In this document: piece by piece, positions 32,336 through 43,290 of the stretch
Numbering within the stretch: position 1 is the stretch's first letter
How the letters are laid out: the number at the start of each line of letters is the position of its first letter
NCBI GenBank assembly: GCA_030141605.1
Contig: JAQGDQ010000548.1
Coordinates: 12,501-67,817, forward strand
DNA: 55,317 nucleotides
Direction of reading: 5' to 3'
Source: Tubiluchus corallicola
Taxonomy: Eukaryota; Priapulida; Priapulimorpha; Priapulimorphida; Tubiluchidae
Notes under the pieces: generated by a model
The model's input: only the letters and a program-made list of their open reading frames with translations
What the model was told of the DNA's origin: nothing
The model's database searches: none
Translations under genes and position numbers: made by a program

Positions 32336-32965
32336 ATAAAGGAGAAGATAACGGTTTTTCATATCCTACCCAATTTTGAATTACGGTGAAAAGTAAACAT
32401 TTTAGCACCTATTATAAGGCCAATGTTTCTTATAATTACATGATAGGTAAAAAATTCATTAATGGCGGGCGAGCCCAACTGATGATGACATCACAACTGA
32501 ACATAATTTTTAACAGCACAAATATTCAATGAGCGTGTTGCACGTATTTGCAAAAGCGAAAATGAAGTACATTGCTACCGAGCAACATTTAGCGTGGTAC
32601 ACAAAAACTCAGTAAAGCTTAACCTTAAACTCAGACATAAAACTCAAAAACTCTAAAATCCTGAGCTTCGAAAGTCTGCACTACGTCACAATTGAACCAT
32701 GTCTGAAGTGAGAGATGCTGCGCCTGTTGATTTAGGCAGCGAGTATCCGAGATGCAGGCGCAGGTGACCGTCTAACTAGCAAATGGCAAAATGCATGTAA
32801 TAGCGAAGAACTAGCCATATGGAATGCGGCTAGTACATTTTGGTATTAATTGGTATTTGATATTACATTTTGGTAGTAATAATTTTTTCATGTAAGTCAT
32901 TTTTGAATGAAAAATCGATAATTATGTTTCTTTTTTTGATTTATCAAGCAGTTTATTTCAGCCTT
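32336..32965 (+). mobile_element. TTAA-flanked MITE family, copy 6 (diverged)
   Basis: Starts near ataaaggagaagataacgg and keeps cggcgggcgagcccaact, gttgcacgtatttgcaaaag and aaatgcatgtaatagcg. Both termini are eroded. The MITE lies just beyond the 3' end of the Spaetzle-like gene. Confidence 0.75.
32952..32957 (-). terminator. Candidate poly(A) signal of the Spaetzle-like gene
   Basis: TTTATT on the plus strand is AATAAA on the minus strand, about 215 bp after the stop codon. It falls at the edge of MITE copy 6, which may have supplied it. Confidence 0.45.
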
Positions 32966-33172
32966 TACAAAACTAACAACTGTTCAACAGTATCATAAAT
33001 TAACTCGATTCAATCACATGTGGCGAAAAGTGCGATATAGTAAAGCTTCTCCCACACCTGTGCTCGGCAAAAAACCGGTATCTTCAACGAGGTTGACAGA
33101 AGACAGCGTCGGTGATAGGTGATTAATGACGACGACAATTTTTGTGTTAATGATCATGACGTCACGTGATCA

Positions 33173-33335
33173 TCACAGTTCGTCTCGGGGGTAAATACTA
33201 GCTTGACAAGAACATCCATGTGGAATTTCGAAGACGCTGAGAATACATTTGTCACTAGGGGGCAGCACTATTATTAGACTCTGTTGTCTGTAGTCTTGCG
33301 TGCAGTTCCCATGAACCAGGTTACAGTTACCTGAT
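33173..33335 (-). CDS. spz-like: Spaetzle-like gene exon 4 (C-terminus, stop)
   Basis: Acceptor cctacatttcag; 163 bp, entry phase 2, stop TGA at 33175-33173. It encodes residues 145-197 with CNLVHGNC, CTQDYRQQSL, the extra Cys174 and FEIPHGCSC, ending YPRDEL. The exon is too short and too interrupted outside its borders to show up as an ORF. Confidence 0.88.
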
Positions 33336-33455
33336 CTGAAATGTAGGAAAATTATTGTGTGTGAAGTTTAGTAGTAAAGGCAACGGGAGAGAGAGGTAGA
33401 GAGAGAGACAGACAGAGAGAAAGAGAGAAACAGAGAGAGAGAGAGAGAAAGAGAG

Positions 33456-33515
<60 letters not shown>

Positions 33516-33601
33516 AGCGAGAAAAAGAGAGAGAGAGACAGTGAGAGAAAGAGTGAGTGAGAGGAGAGAGTGTGAGTGAGTGAGCGAGAGAGAGAAACAG
33601 T

Positions 33602-33647
<46 letters not shown>

Positions 33648-33673
33648 AACACAGAGGGAGAGAAAGACTGGGA

Positions 33674-33725
<52 letters not shown>

Positions 33726-33747
33726 AACACACAGAGAGAGAAAGACT

Positions 33748-33789
<42 letters not shown>

Positions 33790-36700
33790 AACAGAGAGAG
33801 AAAGAATGAGTGAGAGAGAGAGAGTGAGTGAGAGAGAGAAAGAGAGAGAGACCGGAAGGTGAACAAAGAAAAAGAAAGGAGAATGAGGGATGGAAAGGCG
33901 ATGGAAGAAAAGAAACAGAAAAAGAACGAAAAAAGGTAGAGAAGGAAAACAGGAAGAGGCGAAAACGCTTTTGAAAAGTTCGTTCAAAAAATTTAACGAT
34001 GTTGCAAGAATTATAGTGGAAGCAATAAACGTGTCACAGTTACACGTAGTTTGTCGTGTTGCCTGAGGCAATTTGCCTTAATGTTAAATGTCTTTTAGAA
34101 ATGAACAGGTCTGACAAGATTTCTAATAAACACAAACCCTGTGGTAAAATTTTACAACCTTTAAACCTTTGCTGCAAAACTAGCAACGTGGTAAGATAGT
34201 TACAAAAGGGATGAACAAACTGTATTATTAGTTGAAAATTCTACATAAAAAGTGTGAAAAGGTATTTCAGCCAATCACTGAAAATAACAATCTAATAGGC
34301 AAAAGAACGAAAATTCGCAAAAGAATCAAATGAAAATTTCTGGTTTTGTAAAGATAATACAAACACTATTTGCAAGTTATAATAAGTGTCTGTCAAGCAA
34401 AGATGGCATTGTTTGCTTTCAAAAATGGTGACTAAAAGTAGTGCTCCAAACCCACAAGTTACAAAACGTGATTGTCAAACATAGACGACATTGGTTACTT
34501 AAAATGGCGACTAAAACTATTATTCCAAAAGCCCATATTATCATAAGTGATTGTCAAACATAGATGACATTGTTTACTTTCAAAAATGGCGACTAAAAGC
34601 AGCACTCCAAAAGCCCATGTTGTAATAAGTGATTGTCAAACATAGATGACATTGGTTACCTACAAAAATGGCGATTAAAAGTAGCACTCCAAAAGTCCAT
34701 GTTGTAATAAGTGATTGTCAAACATAGATGACATTGGTTACTTTCAAAAATGGCGATTAAAAGTAGCACTCCAAAAGTCCATGTTGTAATAGTGATTGTC
34801 AAACATAGATGACATTGGTTACTTTCAAAAATGGCGACTAAAAGTAGCACTCCAAAAGCCCATGTTGTAATAAGTGATTGCCAAACATAAATAGCATTGT
34901 TTACTTACAAGCACCTGGTTTCGACTACAGGTTGTTCAAAAATTCCTGGTATGTTTAGTATGACCTGTCTGTTTCCAAATATATCAGTCAATCGCCGTGG
35001 AAACGTTGTTCTGGTTCGACTATGACACATGCTGACTGGTCCTTGAACACAGCTAAAAAGGAAGAAAATGAACTTGTTAACGAGACAGCAACAGTGATGG
35101 TGATGAAGAAAGTGCAGCCATGACGACAGTGACTGTAGCAATAATGACAATGACAATACGTGAAGTGACAGTAACCAGAGAAACAGCAAGAACTATGCAA
35201 GAACAGCAATTTATGCCAGAGTAGCAGAGTAGCAACAACAACAAGAACAACAAGAACAACATCGACATCATCACCACCACCACCACCATTACCATCACTA
35301 CCACAACCAACAACAACAACACCACCACCACCAACAACAACAACAATCTTAATCATCGTCATCATCATCACAACCATCATCATCACCATCGTCATAATCA
35401 TGCTCAACATCATCAGTTACCATCATCATCGTCAACACCACCATCATAATCATCACCATCATCATCGTCGTCAACATCAACATCGTCGTCGTCGTCGTCG
35501 TCGTCGTCGTCATAATCATTCTCTTACCTGGGACAGTCGTCATCTACTTGTCTTTTCTCTCTGCTGTGAAAGCGGTGTAAATTATGAAACTCAGAATGCT
35601 CTGGCTGGTGGTCTAGTTCACTCAGCGAAAAAGAAACATCCCTTTTCGAGAGCAATCCAGAAAGGGAAGGTTTCAGTACCAGGGTGTGTTTGGGATCAAC
35701 TAGAGAGCTTAAATTTAATTCGTTCCTGAAATAAAGCAAATAATTTTATATAATTTTAATATTCCTAACTATGACATTAGTATGTGAAAGATAGCAGTAT
35801 CCTTTATATATGGGCTGGAAGAAATACTTAATGATTTAATTGATAAATTGTTTGTTCACTCTGCACATAACAATGCAGTTATACGGACGAATTGGCACAA
35901 ACTATGTTTTGCACTATAAAACCAACATCTTTTATCATTTTAATGTTGACTTTTCTTGGGTTTTGTGCCTCTGTATGTTGTATTTTTAATGATCTGTCTT
36001 GTGTTTTTGTTTTGTGGCTGGGTGTGTATTTATGTATATATTTTATTAATTTCTATCATAACTTTATAGTACAGCTTTAATTTTTATATAATGTTACGTA
36101 CTTTAAATATATGAAATAAATTTAAAATAAAAATATAAAATATGTACGCAAGCATAATGCGCAGTTTGCTTTGCACTTAAAAAACCGTGTCAAGACGTAC
36201 CTCCCAAAAACTGTACCAACTTGGGCACAGCCAAACGAACACCATCGTGCAGGAAACATAGAGGGCGACACTTTTAGTTTAAACATAATTTATTGTAGGA
36301 TTGGATCAGACAGTTTGGACAATATGATTTTAGGATCCTCACCACAACAGACTTTATACACTATTTACAAAAACATTTACAGTAAAAATAGACTATACCT
36401 ACACACAGGGCCTATTTCAGGGGGGGAGTGGGGATACTTCCCCGGGGCCTCACCCTCCAGGGGGGCCTCGCCCCGAGGTGATTTGACTATTTGACAAGTA
36501 TTAAGGACTGGTGTTGAGAATGAAGCAGTTTTTCTTTCAATTGTTCTTTCCTTTAACAGCTGTATAACTCCATATTTTCTCTTCGAAAATGCTTCTCCAG
36601 CGTTCTAGCAGTTCAAAAATTTTCTGAGCGCCAACCATGGTGGACGCCCCCCCCCCCGAGGGGGCCTCACACGCCCCACTTCCCCCGGACCTCGTTTAGG

Positions 36701-39158
36701 CTGAAATAGGCCCTGCCTACACAAGCTGACAAGTTTTACTACAAGATTACATTAGAGTATTAGTAGCATTTACAGTAAGAATTGACTACACCTACACAAG
36801 CTGACAAGTTTTACTACAAGATTACATTAGACATTAGTAGAAAATGACGGTTAGAAAATATTAATGTACGAATATTTACGACTGATGCATTTCGTATCAG
36901 ATAGAAACTACTGGAAGCGTTCAGTACGTAATATAAAGTCATGTATACATTGGAAGATTTTACAGTTAGCAACATAGTTAAATTCATCTTTTCCGAATAA
37001 TAACAACTTCAACAGATCATTAGTTACTAAGGCAGCTATTAAGGTTTTCAAGCAGCAGTATTTCATTTAATTTATCAAACATAACAACCCTAGTTTGTTG
37101 ATACAATGGGCAGTGCAACAAAAAGTGTTCAACAGACTCAAATAGAAACTTTTATAACAGACGACATTTTTATAACAGCAGCACATCTAACTCTTTACCC
37201 TCGGCAAGAACGCTTCGAATAAACGCCCACAACACTACGGCTTACAGAGAAATGAAAGAGACGGAAGTTCAGCCACCCTGCAAACGCCTCATTTTATCCA
37301 CTATAACCAAGGCACTCCAAGGTTCGTTCCCCTTGCGAGCTTTGCTATACTTAACAAAACCTTATAATACCTTGAAGGGAGGGGTATTAAACTGCCTCGT
37401 AGTAAATTGTTGATATTTACTGTAAACAATAATAGTTTACAATACTAAAATTCACATAATAACAATCTTTTTAATCTTCCTAAACAAAGCCAGTTTCCAA
37501 ACAATGTCCATGTTTAATACCTTGGAAATTTTTAAAGGAAACGTCAAGCTTTCTGGGATGTTAGACTTGCTTCAATATTTGCAAAATAAATGTTAGATGG
37601 ATTCATTTATCACGTGTAATTAGTAAATCATTACATCTCATCATTTCACACTTGAGCACTCACAGTTTTGAATGCTAATTCTTCCACCAATGACGTCACA
37701 ATGTCGACGAAAAAAGTTGCGCATTGTCAATTTCCATCAAAGTATGATAATGTTTTACAAAAAAACTAAATAGTTAAATATTTGCATTAGCATTAGGTAA
37801 GCTGCAGAGCAGTGCTTGTATTCATGAAAAACCACGATAGGCTTACGAAACGTCACCAAGTCCACCAGCTACGTCACAATTCTCAAGTGAATTGCGGCTA
37901 CCACAAAATTTGAAAGAGGCCGTATAAATTATGCCTTACAGACATTTTTTGTTTTTTTTCTTTCTTAGACTTATATTTTTCTAAGTTTAAGTAACAACAT
38001 TGAAATAAACACAACATGCTAAATGACTTGCACTTTCCTTTAAAGTTACACTCAAGATGAGAGGCTACAGTAGGTAAGTAAAATAATTATCTATAAATGT
38101 GGAATTATTATTAACATTTAATAATTATTTATTCTTATTATTTAATTTGCTCACGAAAGAGGATATGTCTGTTAATCTTGAAACAGTTGACGCTGTAGCT
38201 ATCAGGCAACAATTTACTTGTAGTGAATTTAACAGATGCACGGTCCGAGGGAAAACTGGATTTATAAGCAGATAAAAACTGCAGACGTCAAGTGGGTTGA
38301 GGAAAGAGGTTGAGGTACCAACCCAAGCGTGATTGCATTGTCTTTCATATTTAATTTGCGTCTTTCTACATACTGATCTTGATGTTAAGGATACACCGAG
38401 CTTGGCTAGTTCAGTAAAATCTTCACTAGGCGGCGACACAAACGCTGTAAACAGTAGCATAACGTGATGACAACTGTTGGGAGCAAGCTGACTCAACACA
38501 TTTTAGTGCATATCCCGAACACTACTAGATGAAGGGCATCTGTTTTAAATGCATTTTCCCTCGAGCTTCTTATCTGCGGAATTCTCTACAAAGAAACCCT
38601 TTCTCTGAAAGGTACAAGGGAGTTCAACTCAAGAGGAATATCAACAGACACCTTGGGTCACTAGCTAAATTATTTGCATTAATTCTACTATTTATATATA
38701 TTATATTATGTTTTTTGATTTTTTATAAATAATATAAATAATAAATAATGCATTGTATATATATATATATATTTATATTATTTATAAAAATTGGACAGGC
38801 ACTCATATTTTTATCATTCTTACAGTAGACGCTTACATTGAGATGCCATTGGACTTGCTTGGGGCAAAAACCAAACTTTGTAAAAAAGTTCATCTTAAAC
38901 AGGTTACTGAACAGTAATTAGTATTAGATCATTAGACAAATAATCCTAGACATGTGAATGAATATTTGCCCAGTAAACCTTGAATACGTATTGATAATTA
39001 TAAAAGCATTACATTTAATTGCTTAAGTCTATAAAATCTACTGTAATACTGTAATACTGTGATACTTACATGAAATCATTTCCGTTTGACTGTAAGGCGT
39101 CACAGTTCAACGCGGCAAAAACAAGAATTTGTCCAATACACAACTGCAAAGTAAACAT
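33173..39158 (-). CDS. spz-like: Spaetzle/neurotrophin-type cystine-knot ligand, four exons, complete
   Basis: Exons 39070-39158, 35528-35725, 34909-35052 and 33173-33335 (minus) join, all in phase 2, to 594 bp and 197 residues. Residues 1-21 are a signal peptide (MFTLQLCIGQILVFAALNCDA). A short prodomain follows, with a furin-type site REKR at 85-88. The mature part (89-197) has cysteines at 94, 97, 105, 143, 148, 155, 174, 185 and 187. Spacing and motifs fit the Spaetzle fold: C105 with FP nine residues on, Asn129 in RQVILN, C143, C148, C155 in CTQDYRQQSL, and the end FEIPHGCSC. Spaetzle proteins are cleaved extracellular dimers that activate Toll receptors. Unusual points are three extra cysteines (94, 97, 174) and a C-terminal RDEL. 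IL-17 was considered but the C105-C143 spacing favours Spaetzle. Confidence 0.9.
33380..33860. repeat. GA-rich microsatellite (intron 3 of Spaetzle-like gene)
   Basis: GA dinucleotides with many AAAGAAAC, GTGAGTGA and GACTGG interruptions. A block with agaaagactgggagagagag is repeated near 33661 and 33738. Confidence 0.95.
34395..34905. repeat. 82-bp minisatellite (six copies)
   Basis: The unit contains aaaatggcgactaaaagtag, cactccaaaagcccatgttg and aataagtgattgtcaaacat. Copies start at about 34422, 34504, 34586, 34668, 34750 and 34831. The array lies within intron 3 of the Spaetzle-like gene and ends four bases from the exon 3 splice donor region. Confidence 0.93.
34909..35052 (-). CDS. spz-like: Spaetzle-like gene exon 3 (core of knot)
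   Basis: Acceptor tcttcctttttag, donor TT|gtaagt; 144 bp, phases 2 and 2. It encodes residues 97-143: CVQGPVSMCHSRTRTTFPRR, then FGNRQVILNIPG and EQPVVETRC. This segment gives the clearest family match. Confidence 0.92.
35215..35520. repeat. Mixed CAA/CAC/CAT/CGT trinucleotide tract
   Basis: Trinucleotide-rich DNA filling intron 2 of the Spaetzle-like gene, ending in eight to nine CGT units just before the exon 2 donor. ORFs on both strands are low complexity. Confidence 0.93.
35528..35725 (-). CDS. spz-like: Spaetzle-like gene exon 2 (prodomain, furin site)
   Basis: Acceptor tttgctttatttcag and donor CCCAG|gtaaga; 198 bp, phases 2 and 2. It encodes residues 30-95, a polar prodomain of only about 60 residues ending HSREKRQVDDDCP, with REKR as the convertase site. 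Confidence 0.88.
35726..36270. other. Intron 1 of Spaetzle-like gene, part; no exon seen
   Basis: AT-rich. Plus-strand ORF 35892-36080 is hydrophobic but unsupported. The segment 36165-36250 is GC-richer and unassigned. Confidence 0.4.
36271..37150 (-). pseudogene. LINE 3' end on the minus strand, with nested hAT MITE
   Basis: Read on the minus strand, 37150-36960 encodes a LINE C-terminal zinc-knuckle part (VEHFLLHCPLYQQTRVVMFD) with later stops. The following 3' UTR down to 36271 has a tandemly repeated acaagctgacaagttttact block. A second copy of the 3' UTR is at 47437-47890. The hAT MITE 36406-36715 is inserted in the UTR. Confidence 0.75.
36406..36715. mobile_element. hAT-type MITE with 8-bp target duplication
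   Basis: A 310-bp element with perfect 15-bp terminal inverted repeats, CAGGGCCTATTTCAG and its complement. The flanks carry the identical 8-bp duplication cctacaca (36398-36405 and 36716-36723). CAGGG ends plus an 8-bp duplication are hAT hallmarks. It has no coding capacity; subterminal regions are G/C-rich homopolymers. The paralogous LINE copy at 47560 has the empty site. Confidence 0.93.
37151..38124. other. Intron 1 of Spaetzle-like gene, no feature recognised
   Basis: No supported exon, RNA gene or known repeat. Confidence 0.4.
38125..38499 (-). pseudogene. Probable LINE C-terminal fragment
   Basis: A 124-codon minus-strand frame contains NPVFPRTVHLLNSLQV, close to the FFPRTVxLWNSLP motif near the end of many LINE ORF2 proteins. 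An upstream NHAWVGTSTSFLNPL part is not diagnostic. The frame is probably a remnant within intron 1, on the same strand as the gene. Confidence 0.5.
38529..38732 (+). pseudogene. Possible second LINE tail fragment
   Basis: A plus-strand 67-codon frame contains FPRASYLRNSLQRNPFSERY, a weak form of the same LINE motif in the opposite orientation, followed by an AT-rich tail. Doubtful. Confidence 0.3.
39070..39158 (-). CDS. spz-like: Spaetzle-like gene exon 1 (start, signal peptide)
   Basis: ATG at 39158-39156, 29 codons plus two bases, donor AT|gtaagt. It encodes a classical signal peptide and the first residues of the prodomain (LQSNGNDF). It is linked to exon 2 across a 3.3-kb intron by matching phase; no other exon is needed between them, but one cannot be excluded. 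Confidence 0.75.
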
Positions 39159-39188
39159 TTGTGTTTTAGCAAGTTAGAGATAACCTCT

Positions 39189-39590
<402 letters not shown>

Positions 39591-39599
39591 AATTACAAT

Positions 39600-40066
39600 G
39601 CTGTTTAAAGTAATCTCGCACGAGCTTTTTCGTAGATCTGCACATTTTCACTAAAAACCAACAATTGTTAAGAAAATAAATAAACAGACGCGAAATTTTG
39701 AAACGGCTTTACGTCTTCGTTCACACGCTGTTTTTTCACAAAACAGACAAAACTAATTTGAAATACACACCCACGAATAACGAAACATTTTCGATTTTAA
39801 CTCTTCACAAACTGTCAACGTTCAAACATAATTGGCAACGCCTATCCGTCACCGTTGCCTCGACGTAACGACGGCAAACATTTATACGGTAATAACTGTT
39901 CCGATAACCTCTACCGCGCGCGGAAGTTTCACTGTCAAACACTCAGGTGAAACAGCAAAAGTTAAGTGTTTTGTATACTAACGTGGAGTAATGTTGATGC
40001 TAGCCAAGCGTTACCTGCATTGAAAGTGATATCAAGGGAAACGAGTGGCGGATCCAAGACGAGAAA
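39600..40066. other. No gene recognised
   Basis: Single-copy-looking spacer, possibly regulatory for the Spaetzle-like gene. Nothing definite. Confidence 0.35.
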
Positions 40067-40495
<429 letters not shown>

Positions 40496-40689
40496 TCTAT
40501 TGCTACAACTATTACGCCCATAGCGGTAGCCTACAATAGTACGATAACAGCACTTTTCTAGGGTCAAATATGATGCGCCATCTACGCAGAATGATTTAAA
40601 ACGTGACTATTAATACACCTTTAAGGGCACCATATGCGTGGATAGGACTTTGGTAAGCAATTATCTTGCTTAAAAAATGACCCATCCAT

Positions 40690-40820
40690 GACATGCAACC
40701 CTTGCGCGTCCCCGTTGCATCCGCCTTGCAAAGCTAACGCCAATTGTTTCGTATACATGCACCCCTTGCACGTCCCCCCTGGATCCGCCCTGCAAAGCTA
40801 ACGCTAATTGTTTCGTCTTA
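40690..40820 (+). repeat. 64-bp imperfect tandem duplication
   Basis: catgcaacccttgcgcgtcc to aattgtttcgt is repeated at once as catgcaccccttgcacgtcc to aattgtttcgt. Function unknown. Confidence 0.85.
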
Positions 40821-41309
40821 TTTCGGCCAACGAACTTTCACTCAAATAATGAAGCAATTTACGAAGCATTACAACTTACAACACGACAAATACATGGCTC
40901 TGTAAGAACGTTTATTGATCAGCAAAGTTTATAATCCAGCAGCGAATATTCACAAAAATCTAATGCCACTCCTAAACGTAAGTAAGATTAAGAACTGGTA
41001 CACCTTTTGAATTTGGTTTAACATTAAGCAATAACCCCGATTTTGCATGACAAAAGTGCTTTATAATAAAGGCACTATAATGTACGTATACTGTTAACAA
41101 ATTTGCCCAAAGGTATAAATTTTTATCACGTGTAAAATTTTCCAACTAGTTTTATTTAAATGACGTGTCACTGCAAGCTACTTCCGCGTGAAATTTGTGA
41201 GGTTCAGAAATTTCCCAAGAGCTCAGGTCTGCAGACGCCTCTTTTGTTCGTTTTATTACTATTTAATTCAATTTCAATTTATTCGAATTAACATAACGAG
41301 AATTTCGCA
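40821..41309. other. No gene recognised
   Basis: Spacer without supported features. Confidence 0.4.
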
Positions 41310-41398
41310 ATAGATAGCGAGCTAGGATCTTACCTAGTTCATTTTTTCTTGCTCCCATGCAAGACCCTGCTAGTAGATCACAGAATACTGCATAATTA

Positions 41399-42003
41399 CG
41401 ATTTTCTTACATCATTGACAAGATTTCCTACCTGACATATTTGCAGGCTTGTTAAGTCAAGGCCAAATCACGTTGAAAACACCGGTTCTCGTCTGATCAC
41501 CGAAGTCAAGCAACGTAGAGCCTGGTTAGTGCTTGGATGGGTGACCGCCTAGGAATACCAGGTGCTGCTGTAGGCTTGCGGGATGCCCACACTGTATCTC
41601 GACACTAGGCGGAGGAGTTGCACAAGCAGTCAGCAGCTAGAGGGCGGAGGAGGTCAAGTGACTCAACCTTCCATGTGTAGAGGAGTAAACCTTCCAAATC
41701 AGGAGTGGAGCCCCGCATATGGACCAGTGCAGCATGCTCACTGGCTCCGGCAGCTCCTGCAACCAACTTGGTGCCAAACGTATGGCTCCGCTTTCGTTTG
41801 GACTACATCAGGAAGGAAGAGAGGGGGTTTCTGTTGTCTGGGCAACTCAGAATCTCCATACACCTTGCCCAGGCGTACGCCCTGGAGACGTTCAAAGATC
41901 GCACTGCTCAGCCACAGTCGACGCTGCAGCTCCATCAATGTGATCAATAACTGACTCTCTTGGCGCACACTCCATTGTCTTGCAAGACAGAAGGATGCCA
42001 ACA
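41399..42003 (+). mobile_element. 5S-headed SINE-like retroposon
   Basis: A 605-bp GC-richer insert is flanked by the exact 12-bp repeat actgcataatta (41387-41398 and 42004-42015) and interrupts repeat R3. It contains a 5S rRNA-like unit (41456-41577), a body of about 400 bp, and ends tcttgcaagacagaaggatg plus ccaac, which includes the palindrome gtcttgcaagac. A 5S-derived head, body and direct repeats fit a SINE3-type element moved by a LINE. About 57 bp precede the 5S unit, which is unusual. An 81-codon ORF in the body has no recognised homology. Confidence 0.75.
41456..41577 (+). rRNA. 5S rRNA-like sequence (pseudogene or SINE head)
   Basis: The sequence follows invertebrate 5S rRNA along its length: atcacgttgaaaacaccggt, ctcgtctgatcaccgaag, agcctggttagtgcttggat, gggtgaccgcctaggaatac and ggtgctgctgtaggctt. 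The internal promoter (box A, intermediate element, box C) is intact. It has a one-base loss near the 5' end, a three-base insertion near the 3' end, and no T run after the 3' end. It is therefore probably not a working 5S gene but the Pol III head of the retroposon. Confidence 0.85.
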
Positions 42004-42375
42004 ACTGCATAATTAAGTAAGGGCCATGTAAAACTAGGTGATGAACTGATGGAGCAGACGACTTGCTTTGCCACGTGATGGTTATAGTGAAGGCGCATCG
42101 CTGTGGTACACTTAACCTTTGACCTACAGCAACTGCGCACGCGCACAACGAAACTGGGAAAAGACTTATTGTAATTTCAACGCACAACACAGCCACACAA
42201 GTATACACACCATAAACACAATCATAGTAATAACTAGTTTTTTTAATTTTATGGGCTTTAAACACAATAATTTTATTATCACAAAAAAATTATAATGCAA
42301 ACACGGAGAAAAATGTCCTATAATATTGGCATATTGCGATAGTAATTTTGTGCTTGCACAGCAAAATCGTCCGTA

Positions 42376-42830
42376 AGTCAGCAATTAAGCTTTTCTAGTT
42401 ATTCACATATCCTGAATCTCCATTTCATGAGGATCATTTTGATACCAAGCTCATCACTCTGTGTTATTTCTAAGCTGAGATAATCCACGTTAAAGTTGAG
42501 GTCCGTTTGTGTGAGCCTGCATAGGAAAATCAGCAATTAAGCTTTAGTTATTCATATATCCTGAATCTCCATTTCATGAGGATCATTTTGATACCAAGTT
42601 CATCACTCTGTGTTATTTCTAAGCTGAGATAATCCACGTTGAAGTTGAGGTCCGTTTGTGTGAGCCTGCATAGGAAAATCAGCAATTAAGCTTTAGTTAT
42701 TCACATATCCTGAATCTCCATTTCATGAGGATCATTTTGATACCAAGTTCATCACTCTGTGTCATTTCTAAGCTGAGACAATCCACGTTGAAGTTGAGGT
42801 GCAGGCTACTCACTGTAAAACGTAACCTTG
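42376..42830 (+). repeat. 150-bp tandem repeat (three copies)
   Basis: The unit runs from cagcaattaagcttt through cctgaatctccatttcatga and taagctgagataatccacgt to gtgagcctgcataggaaa. Copies start near 42378, 42531 and 42680; the third is truncated. Differences are few, so the expansion is recent. Confidence 0.93.
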
Positions 42831-42871
42831 AGAAAATCACTGTTAAAGTCAGCCATTGTTTTTGTTGCGTC

Positions 42872-42935
42872 CAGGGCCTATTTGAGGGGGGAGGAGTGGG
42901 GATACCCTTCAGGGGGCCTCGCGCAGAGGTAACTT
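42872..42935 (+). mobile_element. hAT MITE, left end of a second copy
   Basis: cagggcctatttgagggggg and the following gagtggggatac..ggggcctcg match the left end of the MITE at 36406. No right end is found nearby, so this copy is truncated or belongs to a longer diverged element. Confidence 0.7.
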
Positions 42936-43290
42936 CTTTTGCTTTATGTGAACACCCTGCCTCCTCTTTCTCTTGCCGCGCGCGCCGTCTGCCTTGTGCG
43001 GCTCGGTGCGATGTTCAACACCGGACAATTACTCGATTGCAAGATGGCGGCGATCTGGGGCCACACTTTGTTTCACAAACGGAAAAAAGTCTCTGAGCAG
43101 GTAACAAAAATTTCCAGTACTCGATCGGTATTAGAATTTTTAAGAAATGATTTAAATGGGTCAGTTTTTGATTGTAGTTGTTTTTCTTTAATCTCTTCAC
43201 TGCCATGCAATTTGTATTCCAGCAAGTGCGCAAGAATATTTTGGTAAAATGAAAAGTTGCTACTGCTATAGGCTCTGCAGAGTTATAATA
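42936..43290. other. No gene recognised
   Basis: Contains a GC-rich patch and overlapping 100-123 codon ORFs without motifs or splice support. Confidence 0.35.

Larger units (their letters stand above)
41310..42175 (+). repeat. Dispersed repeat R3, copy B (interrupted)
   Basis: Left part 41310-41398 and right part 42016-42175 together match 31815-32110. The interruption 41399-42003 is a 5S-headed insert flanked by a 12-bp duplication. Confidence 0.75.

Noticed and set aside
33173-35052. IL-17 as the identity of the cystine-knot gene
   Set aside because: The end (GCSC) resembles IL-17, but the 38-residue C105-C143 spacing, Pro and Asn positions and the CxQxYxxQxL block fit Spaetzle better, as does the furin-cleaved prodomain.
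38056-38072. ATG followed by a consensus donor on the plus strand as a first exon
   Set aside because: It gives only five codons, no signal peptide and no linked exon; it lies in intron 1 of the minus-strand gene.
41456-41577. Functional 5S rRNA gene
   Set aside because: It carries an insertion and a deletion, lacks a T-run terminator and sits in an insert with a target duplication.
42725-43247. Overlapping ORFs of 102-123 codons
   Set aside because: They run from a tandem repeat through a truncated hAT end; no motif or splice support.
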